64,000 nucleotides of DNA. Origin: Salvia splendens. Lineage: Eukaryota; Streptophyta; Magnoliopsida; Lamiales; Lamiaceae. The notes under the pieces were generated by a model. The model did not search any database, had not been told where the DNA came from, and saw only the letters and a program-made list of their open reading frames with translations. Below are positions 15,491-31,739 of the stretch, piece by piece. Positions within the stretch are counted from its first letter, which is position 1. The number at the start of each line of letters is the position of its first letter. The translations under genes and the position numbers were made by a program. Where the stretch lies: assembly GCF_004379255.2 (NCBI RefSeq), contig NC_056051.1, forward strand, positions 4,242,062 through 4,306,061. Reading direction: 5' to 3'.

Positions 15491-17594
15491 GAGATGTAGC
15501 CCAACTCTCCCATGTGTAGAATGTTGTGAAAATTGAGTGTATTTTAGGTATTTATTTGCTCACATTATTTCATATCCTAACTTCTACTTACTATGGCGAA
15601 TTAACTCAATTTGAGTTTTAATAATGTCAATAGGATTTTGAATCTCAATTATGCTATTTTTTTTGGTGAAAGGGCAAAAAAATTCGAAAACAATGTAAAA
15701 GTACTTTAAAATGAGATTGTGTTGTTATATTTTTTTCATGAAGAACTAGAAATGTGCAACCTTTGTAGTATAGAGTATATCTTTTTTTATACCATTCAAT
15801 TATACATATATTTTTACTTAAATCACAATTAACCCTATCCACTTTATAATCAATGATTTCATACAAATCAAAATACATTAAAAATACCATAAACATTTTA
15901 ACATAAATTAAAATACATTAACTAAAAGCCTCCTCTTCTTCTCTTATCTTTTTCCACTTCCGATATCTACTACAATGAATTTTGTGGAGTAATATTAAAA
16001 AAAAGATTTTGCTGTGAGAAGATTAGGAGATTGAAGAAAAAGTATGAACCTTTTTTCTCTTGATTTTTTTCATACTTTTTCCTCATTCTACTAATTTTTC
16101 CTTTAACAAATTTACTTTCGTTTACTATTGATAGATGAGACACAGGTAAGAGATTGTGAAGTACGAGTAAAATTTATAAAATAGTAGCACTAATTTTTTA
16201 TTTATATTTTTTTAACACTGGATAAATTTATAAAGTACTAGTAAGGTTTTTATGGACCCTTTCTATATGTCAAACACATCTTCAATATTCTTAAATTCAA
16301 ATGGATTTTGGAATGGCTAGTTACATAAAAATCATCAAATTAGGCCTAGTTTTCTCAATCAGCAGCAAACAAACCCAAAACATTAACAAACCTATTATCG
16401 TTCCATGGGGAAAAATCAACAACGCTAATAGTTATTTTAATTAAATTATAAGATTATTTTAATTGAATGAGATGGTTATGACTAATTATCATATGATTTT
16501 GAGATTCAATTTTCCAAAAAAAAAATATAATACAAATTCAATCATAAAAATCAAACAACCTCATAGTATATCTATGATTTCAAATACAATTAAGAGTCTG
16601 TTACCATGTAGTAAGATTTTATTTTGCATGTGACATATGACCTTTTTTATTTACTTTTATTCCAAACTTTTGAATTTTAATTTACCTTTTCTCAAACTTT
16701 TGAATTTATTGTAAAAAAGAAGTAAATAGAGTGCGCTTGACTTGACGCTCCTCTCTTTTGTTGGGCGGGAATAAGACAAACAGTAATTTCAATTTCAAAC
16801 AAATAAAACAACAAATTCAAAATTAATTTTATTTATATACACAAATTTGGGCAAGCTGCAAATTAGTCGTCTTAACTTCACATGCTCTGGCTCGATGATT
16901 TGAGAAAAGATTAACTGTAATTTTGAATTTAAAAAGGGAATCTTATATATTAATACCTCACAAGAAAAATGGGTGCGTGGGTTGCAATCTGAGATAATCA
17001 CTGATTATCGTTGTCAGATCCTTTTCAAGATTCAATTTTTCGCTGAAATGAATGAAATCCCAGAAAATTAGATACTGATTTTTTATGTGTGGAATTTGGG
17101 TTTTTTGATAGAGAAATTTGAGGTGTTTTTCTTGAACTCTTGCTCCAGGTAATGCTTCTGCTACTAAAGTCTGCTCTCTCTCTCTAGATTAGGTCAATAG
17201 CAAATTAGCAATCATCTTGTTTTGAATTTGATTTTAGTTTTCTGAGTTTAATTCGAAAGCTTTAAATTGGCTTATTGTGCGAGTTGCTTTGTGGGTATTT
17301 CTTTATTCATTTGAATTTTTATTGTTCATAAATGAAGACTTCGATTTGAAGGGAGATTCACACAGGAAATGTTGGTTTGATTTCATTTTCGTGAGTGTTG
17401 AGAAGGAGTGAAGTATTGAATTCGTTTAGGTTTGAGCTGTGAGTGAGTTGGATTGGAAGCTAAGACTGCAGCAATTCAATCTGAGTTAATTCTACTTCTT
17501 TGTTTTGCCAAAACCAGTTTGCATTTTTCCTATAACTTGTGTGTAATTTCTGATGATTTTTAGGATTTGAAGTTGATTTTGTTTGGAGATAAAG
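15491..17594. other. Spacer: HEMB 3' end, AT-rich DNA, FPP 5' leader
   Basis: No gene seen between HEMB and FPP. The last ~600 bases probably hold the FPP promoter and 5' UTR: a donor-like CCAG|GTAATG at 17149 and an acceptor-like TTTTTAG at about 17564 suggest a leader intron ending about 30 bases before the FPP ATG. Confidence 0.5.
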
Positions 17595-20367
17595 ATGGAA
17601 AAGAAGAAATGGTTGTGGAAGATAAGAGCTTCAGAGAGGAGTCCTGGTGAGAGTGAAAGCTCGGGATCATTTTCTTCCCCTTCCGAGAGATACTCGGACG
17701 AGCAGGTGGATACGCGTTCGTTCTTAGCTGACACGTTTTTTTTTCTATTTGTTTGTGTTTGTGTGTGTGTTTAATCAACTAGTTTAGTGTTTGGGGTATT
17801 TAAGTAAAACACAAATGGTTTCTGTTTGCTTATTGGAAAGCCAGTGTTTTGGTATTGACTATTGAATCGTTGTGTTGCTATTAAAACTTGAATCTTTATC
17901 TTTTCCACAAGTTCCCCAGGCAGCATTGCTTAAACTAAGATGAATGGTTAGTGCTGAGTTCTCTGTTTCGTGATCAGCTGTTGTAGTCACCATGGTTATA
18001 ACTAGTTTAGTCTACTTGTTATGCTTACTTCGTGTGTGTGTTTAATAAACTGACATGGTGTTGGGATATTCAATTAGAAGTGAAGCAAAACTCATTTCTG
18101 TTCGCTTATTAGAACGCCACTGTGTTGGTATTGCACTGTGTTGGTGTTGCTGTTGAAACTCGAATGTCTGCTTTCTGCGAGTTCCCAAGCAGCATAAACT
18201 ATGATGGCTGGTTTCGTAATCTGATGTAGTAGTAAACATGGCTATAACTAGTTTGAAATTGTGAGGTGTTTATTTGTGTACGCTTGAACATGTGTGTAAT
18301 TGCTTTGGTATTAGATGAGCGTGGTGATTATCTGTTTCGAGAAAGAGAAATGGAAGTGTTTAGAAAGAGCTCATTGACAAGTTGTGAAGGAAAGGATTTT
18401 GTATGTGTTGAGTTCTCTTAGTACATTTTGTTGATTTTTTTTATTTAATGGAAGCAGGATGTGTCGAGGGAGTCTCCCAATGGTAGCGTACAGTCACCGG
18501 AAATCACATCTAAGCTCTCATTTACTGACGATGAAGCAAAAGAGAACGTGAAGAGGCTGACAGAGAAGCTATCGGCCGCTCTTGTGAATGTCGGTGCCAA
18601 AGAAGAGCTTGTTAAGCAGCATGCTAAGGTTGCTGAAGAAGCTGTCGCTGGTGAGCATTTACGCGAGTTTGGTGGCATTTGTTGCTCGATTTTATCTCTT
18701 TAGTTGCCCCTACAAATAGTACTGCATTTGTTTTAACAACTGATTCTGCATAACAAGGGTGGGAGAAGGCAGAAAATGAAGTGACAGCATTGAAGCAGCA
18801 ACTTGAGGCTGCGTTGCAGCAGAATGTGAGCTTGGAAGTTCGAGTAAGTCATCTCGATGGCGCTCTCAAGGAATGCGTCAGACAGCTGAGGCAAGGACGA
18901 GATGAAGAGGAAAAGAGAATCTCTGATGCCATAGCAGAGGGAAATAGGGCGTGTGAGTCAGAAAAAGTTGAACTTGAGAAGCACATTGTTCAACTTCAGG
19001 CCCGAGCCAAAGCAACTGAAAACGGAAATTCTGCTGCTATTAACCCGAAGTCTCTTCAAGTTCTCGAGAGTATAGAGAAGGAGAACTTGTTCTTAAAGCA
19101 AGAGATGAAGGCTCGCTGCAAGGAGTTAGAAAGCGTGAAAATCGAGAGGGATTTAAGCATACAAGCTGCAGAAACTGCCAGCAAGATGCAGTTGGAGAAT
19201 ATTAAAAAGGTTGCTAAGCTTGAAGCTGAATGCAGAAGACTTCAATCTCTAGCTCGAAAATCATCCCCACTGAGCAATTTGAAGCCCGCCCCGACTTCCC
19301 ATTTTTACGCTGAATCTTTGACAGATAGTCACTCGGATAGCGGGGAGAGACTGAATGCAGTAGAGATGGATGCTTGTAGGACGAGTAACGTGGAAAGGAA
19401 TGGGTCCGAACCAAGTTGCTCGGACTCATGGGCATCAGCCTTGATTGCAGAGCTCGATCAGTTCAAAAACGAGAAACTCTTGCCAAGCAGTCTAACGGCC
19501 TGCTCTGTTGAATTTGACATGATGGATGATTTTCTCGAGATGGAGCGTCTAGTCGCGTTGCCTGATACTAAGAGCAATACCCCTCTTACAGCATCTGAAT
19601 CAGCTTCGGGGGAATCTGTTTCCATGGACAATCATCTGCTTAGAGCCGAGCTCGAGTCAATGACTCAACGAGTGGCTGAACTGGAAAAAAAGTTGGAGGA
19701 GATGCAAGCCGAGAGGGCTGCACTCGAGGCTGCTTTAGATGAAAGCCACGGATCGGCCAGAGCAGCTGAAATGAAGTCGGAGGAGCTGCAGAAGGAGCTG
19801 AAGGCCATGAACGAGGCGAAGGAGCTGCTGGAGTCTCAACTCATTGCAATGGAAGTAGAAGCAAGGACTATGTCTGCAAATGTCGATTTGCTGAACGCAG
19901 AAATTCAAGATGAACGAACGTTATCAGCAGAACTCTCGATCAAGTGTCAAGAATTGGAGACTGAGTGTGTCTTGCAGAAGAACACACCGAATTCGAATGG
20001 TGAACTTAAGATAAAGCAGGTTAGGGCCGTTGATCGAGTGTTGAATGCTTCGTTTTTATGTTCTTTATGCATTGTTTGTTGTACTCTTTTGCTGCAGGAG
20101 GATCTGGCAGTGGCTGCTGACAAACTCGCGGAGTGTCAGAGAACGATAGCGTCTCTTGGAATGCAGCTCAAGTCTCTCGCGACGCTGGAAGATTTCTTGA
20201 TAGACACGACCAGTATACCCGACGGGGCATTGCTCTCGGGAATGCCAAAGGCGCCTTCTGGTGACGAGATAACCGGCTATGTGACTGCTGCCAAGAGCAG
20301 GAATGGTTTCGGGAAGTTTTTCTCCCGGAGCAAGAGCGGTGCTGAGATCGGAATTCGACGAGATTAG
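17595..20367 (+). CDS. FPP: Filament-like plant protein (FPP, DUF869)
   Basis: Long coiled-coil protein of a plant-specific family, linked to the cortical cytoskeleton and membranes. Exons 17595-17705, 18458-18650, 18758-20019 and 20098-20367 keep frame and give 611 residues, matching the short FPP members. The N-terminus MEKKKWLWK...[11 protein letters not shown] is the family signature, followed by [10 protein letters not shown]. Heptad-rich coiled coils run from about residue 50 to 180, and again through [20 protein letters not shown] and [21 protein letters not shown] (these are conserved FPP blocks). The C-terminus has the conserved block [23 protein letters not shown] and ends near [10 protein letters not shown]. 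There is no membrane segment. Intron 1 contains a diverged tandem duplication. I judge the gene intact. By length and likely synteny it is closest to Arabidopsis FPP2 (from memory). Confidence 0.93.
17763..18254 (+). repeat. Diverged ~268-bp tandem duplication in FPP intron 1
   Basis: Two copies start at GTGTGTGTTTAAT (17763 and 18032). They share in order a TTTCTGTT(T/C)GCTTATT block, a TTGGTATTG block, the AAGCAGCAT-type block, and end in CATGG(T/C)TATAACTAGTTT. Divergence and small indels indicate an old event. Confidence 0.75.
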
Positions 20368-22348
20368 GGTAACTTCTCTGTTGTTTAAGGTTTTAGGTGT
20401 TGAGGTTGCTGATCAAATACTGTTTGATTGCAATTGCTTTTGTGGGAATGTATGGATTGTCAAAAGCTTTGAGTTCAAATGGTTTCTTGTTGTTTGTTCC
20501 AATAGTTTGTTTTGTTAGATTACTTTGTTTTGTGAATTTTCATGATCAAAAGTTAGTGTTATCTCCTAGTTTCATGGAAGAAGATGCACAATGCTTAATA
20601 GAATATCTAGCTTAGCCATATGCTACTTTTTTTCACTTTGAGCAAAGCCTCAGTTTACATGATTCTCTAATGCAATGATGGATCTACAATATGGAATTTA
20701 CGAGGCTAGATATAAATATAATGAGGAAGGTTGTCATCATCGATGCAAACCTAAATATACCACTAATGATTCAAAAAACGTCCTTATTGTTGGTGGATGT
20801 TCCAATTAAAATTAGAGGACACATAAAAGTATTATGAAAAAGCAAAATGTTAAATTAATTTATCAAGGTTAAATTAATTTATCATTAGTTGACCGATCTA
20901 ATAATTTTATGGCATGGCATGTGACGATCTTATCTATTGTATATTTTGTTTTGTACTAATTAAATATTGGAAATGGAATTAATTTCTACCACATTTCTCA
21001 CTTTCTTTCTTGTTTTGGCTTTCTTCAATTATTCGAATTGTAGCCAGTAAATTTTATTTATTGTTTTAATTCATTTTTTATGCCTACTAGCTAAAATTTC
21101 TACATGTCAAACATCAAAATATATTTTCAGAAATCTATAGTTTCATCATGCATTAAATTGGTTGAAGTACTAAATTGAGCATCATGCGTAAGAGTAACCA
21201 ACTTAATGACTAATGAGAGAGAGCATATTAGTGGAAATATCCTCAAGAAACAAAATCCCAACAATATACTCCATATTTTTAAATTCGTTCATAGCTTACT
21301 TAATTGATGAGAAGACTGCATTTTTAAGTATTATGGGGGAGCGCAGTTGGTTTCGGAGGGGCAAATTTGTATGAATGGTCAAGGATCAAATTTCACTACT
21401 GTAGTGTAGTTGCAACACCTTTCAGGCACAAGTGTGAGGCCTTGAGAGGTGGGCTTCTGGAAGGCAGTGGGTTAGACCTCCTCCTTAGTAGGCACAAGTG
21501 TGAGGCCTTGGGAGATGAACTTCTGGCAGGCAGTGGGTTAGGCCATCCCCTTAGCAGGTCACTGCGTATCCTGATTTAACACCCTCACAATACTGTCGTA
21601 CCCGGATATGGGGTGCCCTTAGGGTTGCGGTTTCAACTATTTTTTTGTATGAAATGCAATCGATAGTGTCGAAGATGACAGAAGCAATGTGACGGTTTTT
21701 ATTGATGATGGGTGGTGGATGAAGAACGAAAGTGAGCATCAATTGCGAATAATTAAGGTGGAGCTCCCACACTATGAGATTAAATGAAGCTCCTTCTAAT
21801 TTGTATATTTGGAGTAGTATATTCTTCTATAATCTAGACGATTTAATAATTATTTCGAAGTAATAAAGGCAATGTTCCCAAAATGACATCTACAAATAAT
21901 TATTTTATAAAAAATATAATGATGAAATGTTATAGAAAATCGTCTTACATCGTGAACACAGTATGGTATTCAAGAAACAGAATTTGTAGGTTCGGATTCA
22001 ATAAAATATGGTTGCACGAATTGAACAGTAATTGCACCCTCTTTTTACTATTTTAAAGAGCTTTAAATTACAGTAATCTAATCCAATAATTAGAAAATTA
22101 TATTTAATTAAAAAGGGAAGTGTTGGCTATAAATAAGGGAGATAGTGAAAATGATGAAAATAAGTTGTAGAATGTTGAGATAGTCCACGTGGCAGCTCAA
22201 GAAGGGCAGACGAGATCGCGCGAAATACCGACCTCTTATCCATCAGTTATTCTCTCTCACTAAAACTCTCTGTTTTGAGTTTTCTTTTCTCTCTCTACTG
22301 GGCCGGTTTTCTTCCAGTTTTCCGACCCGACCCGACCCGTTTTCTGCC
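20368..22348. other. Spacer between FPP and CAO
   Basis: FPP 3' UTR, then AT-rich DNA with no gene seen. It contains the 66-bp tandem repeat at 21424-21555 and, just before CAO, a pyrimidine-rich leader (22250-22345) typical of a highly expressed plant gene's 5' UTR. Confidence 0.55.
21424..21555 (+). repeat. Two tandem 66-bp units
   Basis: AGGCACAAGTGTGAGGCCTT begins at 21424 and 21490. Each unit continues with a CTTCTGG(A/C)AGGCAGTGGGTTAG block and ends in CTTAG(T/C)A. The copies are roughly 85 percent alike by eye. Confidence 0.85.
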
Positions 22349-25300
22349 ATGTCCGTCGTTGCTGCCGCTGCTGCTCTTTCTCTTCCTCTCTCTCTTTCTC
22401 GATCAAACAAGTTCCACGCTAGAAAGGTATGATTACTTCAATTTATTTATCCTTGCCTCGTTTTTCTCAAGTTTTTCATTTTTGCTTTGATTGAGTTGCA
22501 AGGAAGTTTCCGTAATCGGAAACGGAAGCTTGGCACTTGTATTGAGCTGAATTGCTTGATTTCCTGATAATATTTTGGATTTGATTAGGTCTATTTGCAC
22601 GTGCATACTGCATGGTGATGGAGCATTTCATTTTTCAGCGGATCAGTAATTATTTGCAATTTTTGGTTTACTGCTCTCTGATATATGGATTTTGGTGGTT
22701 TTAGGGATTTGGTATCGGAATTGATGTGTAAATGTTGGATGATTGATAGTAGCTCTTTTTTTTCAAATGATAATTTGGTAATGTTATGCTGATTTTTACT
22801 TAAATGTTGAGTAGAGGCTTATTCCTGTCGCTTTCTAGTTTACGAGTTCTACTTTAATGTGTGTATTTTTATAGTGATTGATGCATATATGTATGTATAT
22901 GAAAAGGATTGTGAGAAGAGTTTCTTTGATGAGTTTTGCTTTTAGAGTAATAGAAGGATTAAGTCTTTTTCAAGCTTTGAAGTTAATCATTCTTGTTTAG
23001 CTTGTCACTCTTTGAAGATGAGCTTCAAATGAGATTGCATCTTTTCTGACTTTTGGGTGCGTCGTGGATGTCAGTGTCTGAGGAGAGGGTTTGGAGTATT
23101 TGCTATCATTGGAGAGGAAGGTGGGCTGGTTGAGAGGAAGAGCCCTTGGACTTCACTGTTTGACGTAGAAGATCCGTGGGCGAAGGTCCCTCAGTATAAA
23201 GGTAAGTTTCTTGACGTGAATCAAGCTCTAGAGGTGGCTAGATATGACATTCAATACTGTGACTGGAAAGCTAGGCAAGATGTTCTCACAATCATGCTTC
23301 TCCACGAAAAGGTTAATTACGAACTCCTCTTTACCATTTCTGTATGTGGTTTAAGGATGTCGCTGGTTATTGTGTTTGTGGTCTGTGTATGAACATTGTT
23401 ATGCATATTCTGGTCTTTGCAATTCTGAAATCATAAGTTGTATATAAGTTGTGGAAGTCATAAACCCTCTTGCGCGAGAATTCAAATCTATTGGAACACT
23501 TCGGAAAGAACTAGCAGATTTGCAGGTGGAACTGGCACAAGCCCACAACCAGGTAAAGTAATACTTGTGCAAAAATTAATTTACTGTATTGGCTATCCTT
23601 TATTTGAGTGCAAGAGGTGTAAATGGAAATCACAGTTTTTCACAATGACAAATCTGATTAAACATCGAGGCCTCTGCTGCTGCTGATATGTGCTATAATC
23701 TTGAATATCTACAGGTGCATATATCAGAAGCAAGGGTGTCATCAGCTTTAGACAAGCTAGCCTACATGGAGACACTGGTTACTGATAAAATCTTGCAAGA
23801 TACGAGCACGACAGGACCCGACTTGTTACTCCCTTCTTCCACTCTGTCTCTTCCACCTGCAAAGAGCAGGCCGCCAAAGAGAAGCATCAATGTATCTGGT
23901 CCTGTCCAACCTTACAATGATCACCTGAAAAACTTCTGGTATCCCATTGCTTTTTCTGCAGGGCTCAAGGATGATACCATGGTGAGTCTATTTCCAAAAA
24001 CCTTGTCTTCCTTGTAAGTATCAAGTGATCTTATTTATTCCCTTTGCTAGTTGTCATTTATCCCTCTTTCTCTGAAGTCTCTGGCCCGATCAGCCTTTAC
24101 ACTGTAGAAGTTTGTGTTCCAATTATATTTCTCTCTTCTTGATTGCTGGTTTATGATTCAGATTCCAATTGATTGCTTCGAGGAACCTTGGGTTCTTTTC
24201 CGTGGAAAGGATGGCAAACCAGGGTGTGTTCAGAATACGTGTGCTCACAGGGCATGTCCACTCGATTTAGGTTCGATTAATGAAGGCCGTATAAAGTGTC
24301 CCTATCATGGTAAGTTTATGAGGACATTAGTAAACATTTACATAGTACTATATTAACAATTACTAGATGACTGATCATCTTTCATAAATCAGGATGGGAA
24401 TACTCTACTGATGGAAAATGTGAGAAAATGCCCTCTACGAAGTTCCTCAACGCGAAGATCAAGGCACTGCCATGCTTCGAGCAAGAGGAATGATCTGGAT
24501 CTGGCCAGGGAGTGATCCTCCAACACCAAAACTTCCTTCTTTATTACCACCTTCAGGATTTCAAATACATGCTGAGGTATGTTTTACCTGCAAATACTAA
24601 TTAAGTTACGTTCGATAAAAAAACATTCTCAATCTTGATTCTGATGCAACCTGTCGAAAACCAGATTGTTATGGAACTTCCAGTGGAACATGGGCTCCTA
24701 CTAGACAACCTTTTGGATCTTGCACATGCTCCTTTTACTCACACTTCGACATTTGCTAAGGGATGGAGTGTTCCAAGGTTCGAGTTTCACTTAATACACT
24801 TTCATAGTACTGCCAAATCTCATTATATAACCAAGAAACCTCATATAGTTGTTGAATTACCTCATTTTCAGATCCAAGGTTTGACAGCTATAACTAAGTA
24901 ATATTCTTGCTGTTTCTATTCTCAGCTTGGTGAAATTTTTGACACCTTCTACATCTAGTCTTCAAGGCTACTGGGATCCATATCCCATAGATATGGAATT
25001 CCAACCACCTTGCATGGTCCTATCGATGATTGGGATCTCCAAGCCCGGGAAATTACAAGGGCAGAGCATAAGAGAGTGCGCTACTCATCTCCACCAACTT
25101 CACGTCTGCTTACCTTCGTCTAAACAGAAGACGAGGTTGCTGTACAGAATGTCACTCGACTTTGCTCCAATTCTGAAACACGTCCCGTTCATGCAACACT
25201 TGTGGAGATATTTTGCTGAGAAGGTACAAGAATAGTCACTATAACAAGAAATAACACCTCATCTCATGCTCATTGATCCATGAAATCCTCGAATTCTGTG

Positions 25301-25482
25301 TGCAGGTGCTGAATGAGGATCTGCGGCTCGTACTTGGCCAACAGGAGCGCATGCTCAACGGTGCAAATGTTTGGAACTTGCCAGTTTCCTATGACAAGCT
25401 GGGAGTAAGGTACAGGCAATGGAGGGATTCAGTGGAACGAGGATCGAAAGAGCTGCAGTCGCAATACAACTTTCTTGACTAA
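22349..25482 (+). CDS. CAO: Chlorophyllide a oxygenase, with two apparent one-base deficits
   Basis: Rieske monooxygenase that converts chlorophyllide a to b in plastids. Exons: 22349-22426, 23075-23311, 23449-23552, 23715-23981, 24162-24309, 24393-24576, 24665-24777, 24926-25223, 25306-25482, giving about 535 residues once two deficits are allowed for, the usual length. A transit-like N-terminus precedes the regulatory A domain ([19 protein letters not shown]) and the B linker. The catalytic domain has Rieske ligands C256-x-H258 and C275-x2-H278, and the mononuclear iron motif [13 protein letters not shown] (D358, H361, H366). Oddities: exon 3 starts one G short of the frame (AG|TTGTGGAAG), and exon 6 reads GAGGAATGATCTGG at 24485, one G short, which makes a TGA. 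Identity is certain. The lesions could be assembly errors or real inactivation. Confidence 0.9.
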
Positions 25483-26667
25483 TAGTGTTACTTGGTTTGC
25501 TCCCATTGCTCCTTTAACCATCACCAATTATGCCTGCGGATTTCAACAACAAATTGTCAGTTGAAAATGGTCTAAACACACAGCCTTGGTGATAATAAAG
25601 AAATCACAGCCTTTGCATTTGTATAGTTTTTTTCCCTTGTACAGGTTTGAAATAAACATTGGTCCCTCCTAATTTTTTTTGGTTCAAATAGTGACCAGAA
25701 AATCCAGTGGTGTCACTGATTTTTTTTTCAACTTTCCTTTTTGATAGGAAATGTCAGTTGTAGCATATGCTGAAATTGTGTTTAATATAGTTGAGGGTTT
25801 GAATCCAAGCACTGTGTCACTTGAAAGTTGAAACTATCATATCTATTCCAACTTCGAAGATGCATGTTGGGATGGTTATTGCGCCAAAATACACGAATTT
25901 TCACATAAATCTGCCCGTAAGTGCATGAACTTTCATATTTTTGTCGCTTTTTTTCAACCCGAAACTTAATTGCTTATGTGGCAAAAAATGTACTAGTAAT
26001 TTTTTGAAAAAATGAAAAATATCGAAAATTCGTGTTTTTATAGGCTGATTTTTTAGTCCAAGTACCATACCAAATCCAACTTTCACAATCGAGATTGGTT
26101 TATTGCCAAAGAACAAAGATAAATAGTATCTCCATCTCATTCAAAGTTTTTTTTTTCGGCATGCGATTTTATGCAATGTTGTTTATGTATATAGTGAAAA
26201 GAGAAAAAATATACTATTATATATATATATATATCGCTGTTTCTATTTTTAGAAACATGTAATTCTAAATGAGACGTTTCAAAAAGAAAAATATATACAA
26301 AACGCTGAGTAAAAGGAGAAAATTTTAATCATTGACAAAATTGGATTATAGACATGTCATGTCACATCATTATCAATTTGGGGATAAACCAATCTCATTT
26401 GTAAAATCATACTAGTTAATTAAGCGTATAGGACTTTCAAGTATAATCACTTCATATTTTTATGGTGGGAAAAAAAATTTAGCTAAAGTTTAGTAACCTA
26501 CAAACCTATAACCATTAATCCAATATGAAGAAATGAATCATTCTCTTCAATACTATACAATTCCATGTTTCACCATAACAATAGTCATCATAATATTACA
26601 CTCACACACTCTACTCATTATAATTATTAAGAGTAGTGGTAATATATTACATACAATCAATATTTAT
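25483..26667. other. Spacer between convergent CAO and BTB genes
   Basis: CAO 3' UTR followed by AT-rich sequence, with a short (AT)n run near 26218-26234. The minus-strand 79-codon frame at 25901-26140 has no recognisable feature. The last part is the BTB gene 3' UTR. Confidence 0.5.
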
Positions 26668-28897
26668 TTATGTTGGTTTCCAAACTGCAAGTAATTCTTG
26701 GAACATCTCTACAACTAGTTCTCTGTCTGCATTTCTGAAGAAATCATTCATTTCTTCTCTCACATCATAAATCTTGCCAAAATCAAGCAAGTACGCCAAG
26801 CATCCCTTCTTCAATTTATCAAGCTGGTAGAGCCAAGCTTCCTGTAGTCTCTCGAGCACGTTTCCCGAGTTAATGTCTTCCAACAGGCTCTCCTCGCAAG
26901 CATCCTTCAAGTCCATGATGTCGTACTTGTTTGCCGCGCTCAGCAATGCTAGCCGGTGCTTCCAGAAGTCCTCCTGGCTTATCGTCCCGTACAGGTAAGT
27001 GAGGAGGGCCATGCAGGACTCGGACGTCATATCTTCAATGTCAATTGTTGAAGACTCTTTCTCCTTGAGATCATGCTCGAACATGCTCATAAAGACGGGA
27101 GAACTAGCAGCGAGAATAGCTCTGTGAGCTCGTAGAGATCCATCGGAGGAGTTGATGGTGACGTCTGCATGAATCTCTTCATCAAGCATGCGACTGAGAC
27201 ATCTGAGAGTGCTTTGGCTTGCTTGACTTTGCATCAGGCCGTCGCTGGGCCATATAGAACTGCCTTCTCCACCCTGAAGCTCAGCAGCGACAGTAAATGA
27301 AGCGTTTCGCTAACATGTGTCTCAAAGCAAACTATTTCTAGGCATCTCAAATTTTCTTTTCAGCATGAATATCAAGTCTATTTCTACTTTCTAATAGAAA
27401 TGATGCAACACTCACATTTAGAGGGCAGATCTTAAGGTCCAGAAACTCAACATCAATGACAAAACGTCCTTGAAAGTTAATATCGATAGGACAAGCAAAG
27501 TCATCACTGGAACGAAGTAGTCTCTCGTGAACTGCAGGCATATAGGATAACGAACATTAATAATAACAAAAAGACTACTATCCAGTAACACATCTACATA
27601 TACATAGAAACATACATGCAAAATAATGAGTGTAAATTTTCGAACTTTGCAACCACAACGCAGTTGACCAAGGGCGAGGGGTGCATTTCTCAATATATCC
27701 AACAATATGCACATTTATTAAGTCTTTTCAATGAAAAATTAAAACATCTACATAATGAGCTTGTGTTTTTTTTTCTGCACCAGAACTTGATCGTTCTGTT
27801 GTAACACAGGAAAGAACAAAGAAGCATACTATTAATGAAGTGTTCAACACGAAGTCTGAGAGGGTATTGAATTTACAATCACTAACTTCCTTTTCCTAAA
27901 ACTATGCAAGCCACCAAAACAAAGAATCCTTTGAATTAGATTGATATCAAAGTCTGAAAAGAGATATGCACAAAAAGTTTTGAGTACAATGGATGATCGA
28001 ATCACACTAAAAAATTACACTATCTCTTCGCTTATTGCATAATCTCTTGATTCTCTTTCCCCCATCTAAAAAACTGATTCCGTTAGCTTCAGAACTCAGA
28101 AACTAACTCTACAGCATTAATTTCTTCAGTAATGGAGTACTATCATTTTTTACTAATAATTTAACCTGATAAATGCTTGCATTTCCAAATCTAACCTAGT
28201 AAAAACCTATTTACCAAAAAATACAAGATAAATTGAAAAGCTTCTCAAATCTAAACCGAGGTCAAATTTCAGGTGTTGATCAATAAATTGACTCAAATAA
28301 ACTTATTGACTCGATTTAGCAGAAAGTAAATAGTCGTTTACTGGCTAAGCGTTGAATATGCATTCATGAGGTAAAATTGAGTAAATATTCCCAGTTAAAA
28401 GCTATTCAATCTTCACAAAAACAGAGCAAAATATAAATAAATAAACAAAGAAACAAACAAAATCCAGCAAAATCAACAAAAACCACAGAAAAAATGCTGA
28501 ATCGATCAGAAAAAAGGCCAACGGAGCCAAAGAGATACGCACTGGGCGAAACGTAGGGCCTACGATTGGAGGCGGAGGTGGAAACACGAATGATGAAGCG
28601 AGCAAGCGGCGGCTGCTCCTTCGAAACGCGAGACGGCTCGGGGAAAAGCCTGATGTAAACGGAGCGGTTCTTCTCCACCGATAAATGCCTGAAACAACGG
28701 ATCGGAAATTCACGATCGCCGTCGTGTGTAATACGGTGTGTAAGCGTAGATATAGGCACAAAAGCGGTAGCTTACAGATACCAGTTCCAAATGCCGATTT
28801 TGAACGGCTCGGATCTCTTGTACAGATTGGTTGGACCGAAGCTCTCGATTTTCCACTGCGCCAGTCTTGCTATCGTCTCCACCTTCGTGTCCGCCAT
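26668..28897 (-). CDS. BTB/POZ domain protein, At1g21780-like
   Basis: Probable substrate adaptor of a cullin-3 ubiquitin ligase. Minus-strand exons 28897-28782, 28688-28543, 27531-27416 and 27273-26668 have GT/AG borders and total 327 residues, close to the Arabidopsis protein. The N-terminal ~130 residues (starting MADTKVETIARLAQWKIESF, with YIRLFPEPSRVSKEQPPLA) form a conserved region often compared with MATH-type domains. The BTB domain follows at about 145-250 (DADVTINSSDGSLRAHRAIL-like core, SSPVFMSMFEHDL, ALLTYLYGTI), then a BACK-like helical tail (CEESLLEDINSGNVLERLQEAW). The BTB half lies wholly in the last exon. No damage seen. The upstream flank runs toward the divergent acetyltransferase gene. 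Confidence 0.95.
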
Positions 28898-31739
<2,842 letters not shown>

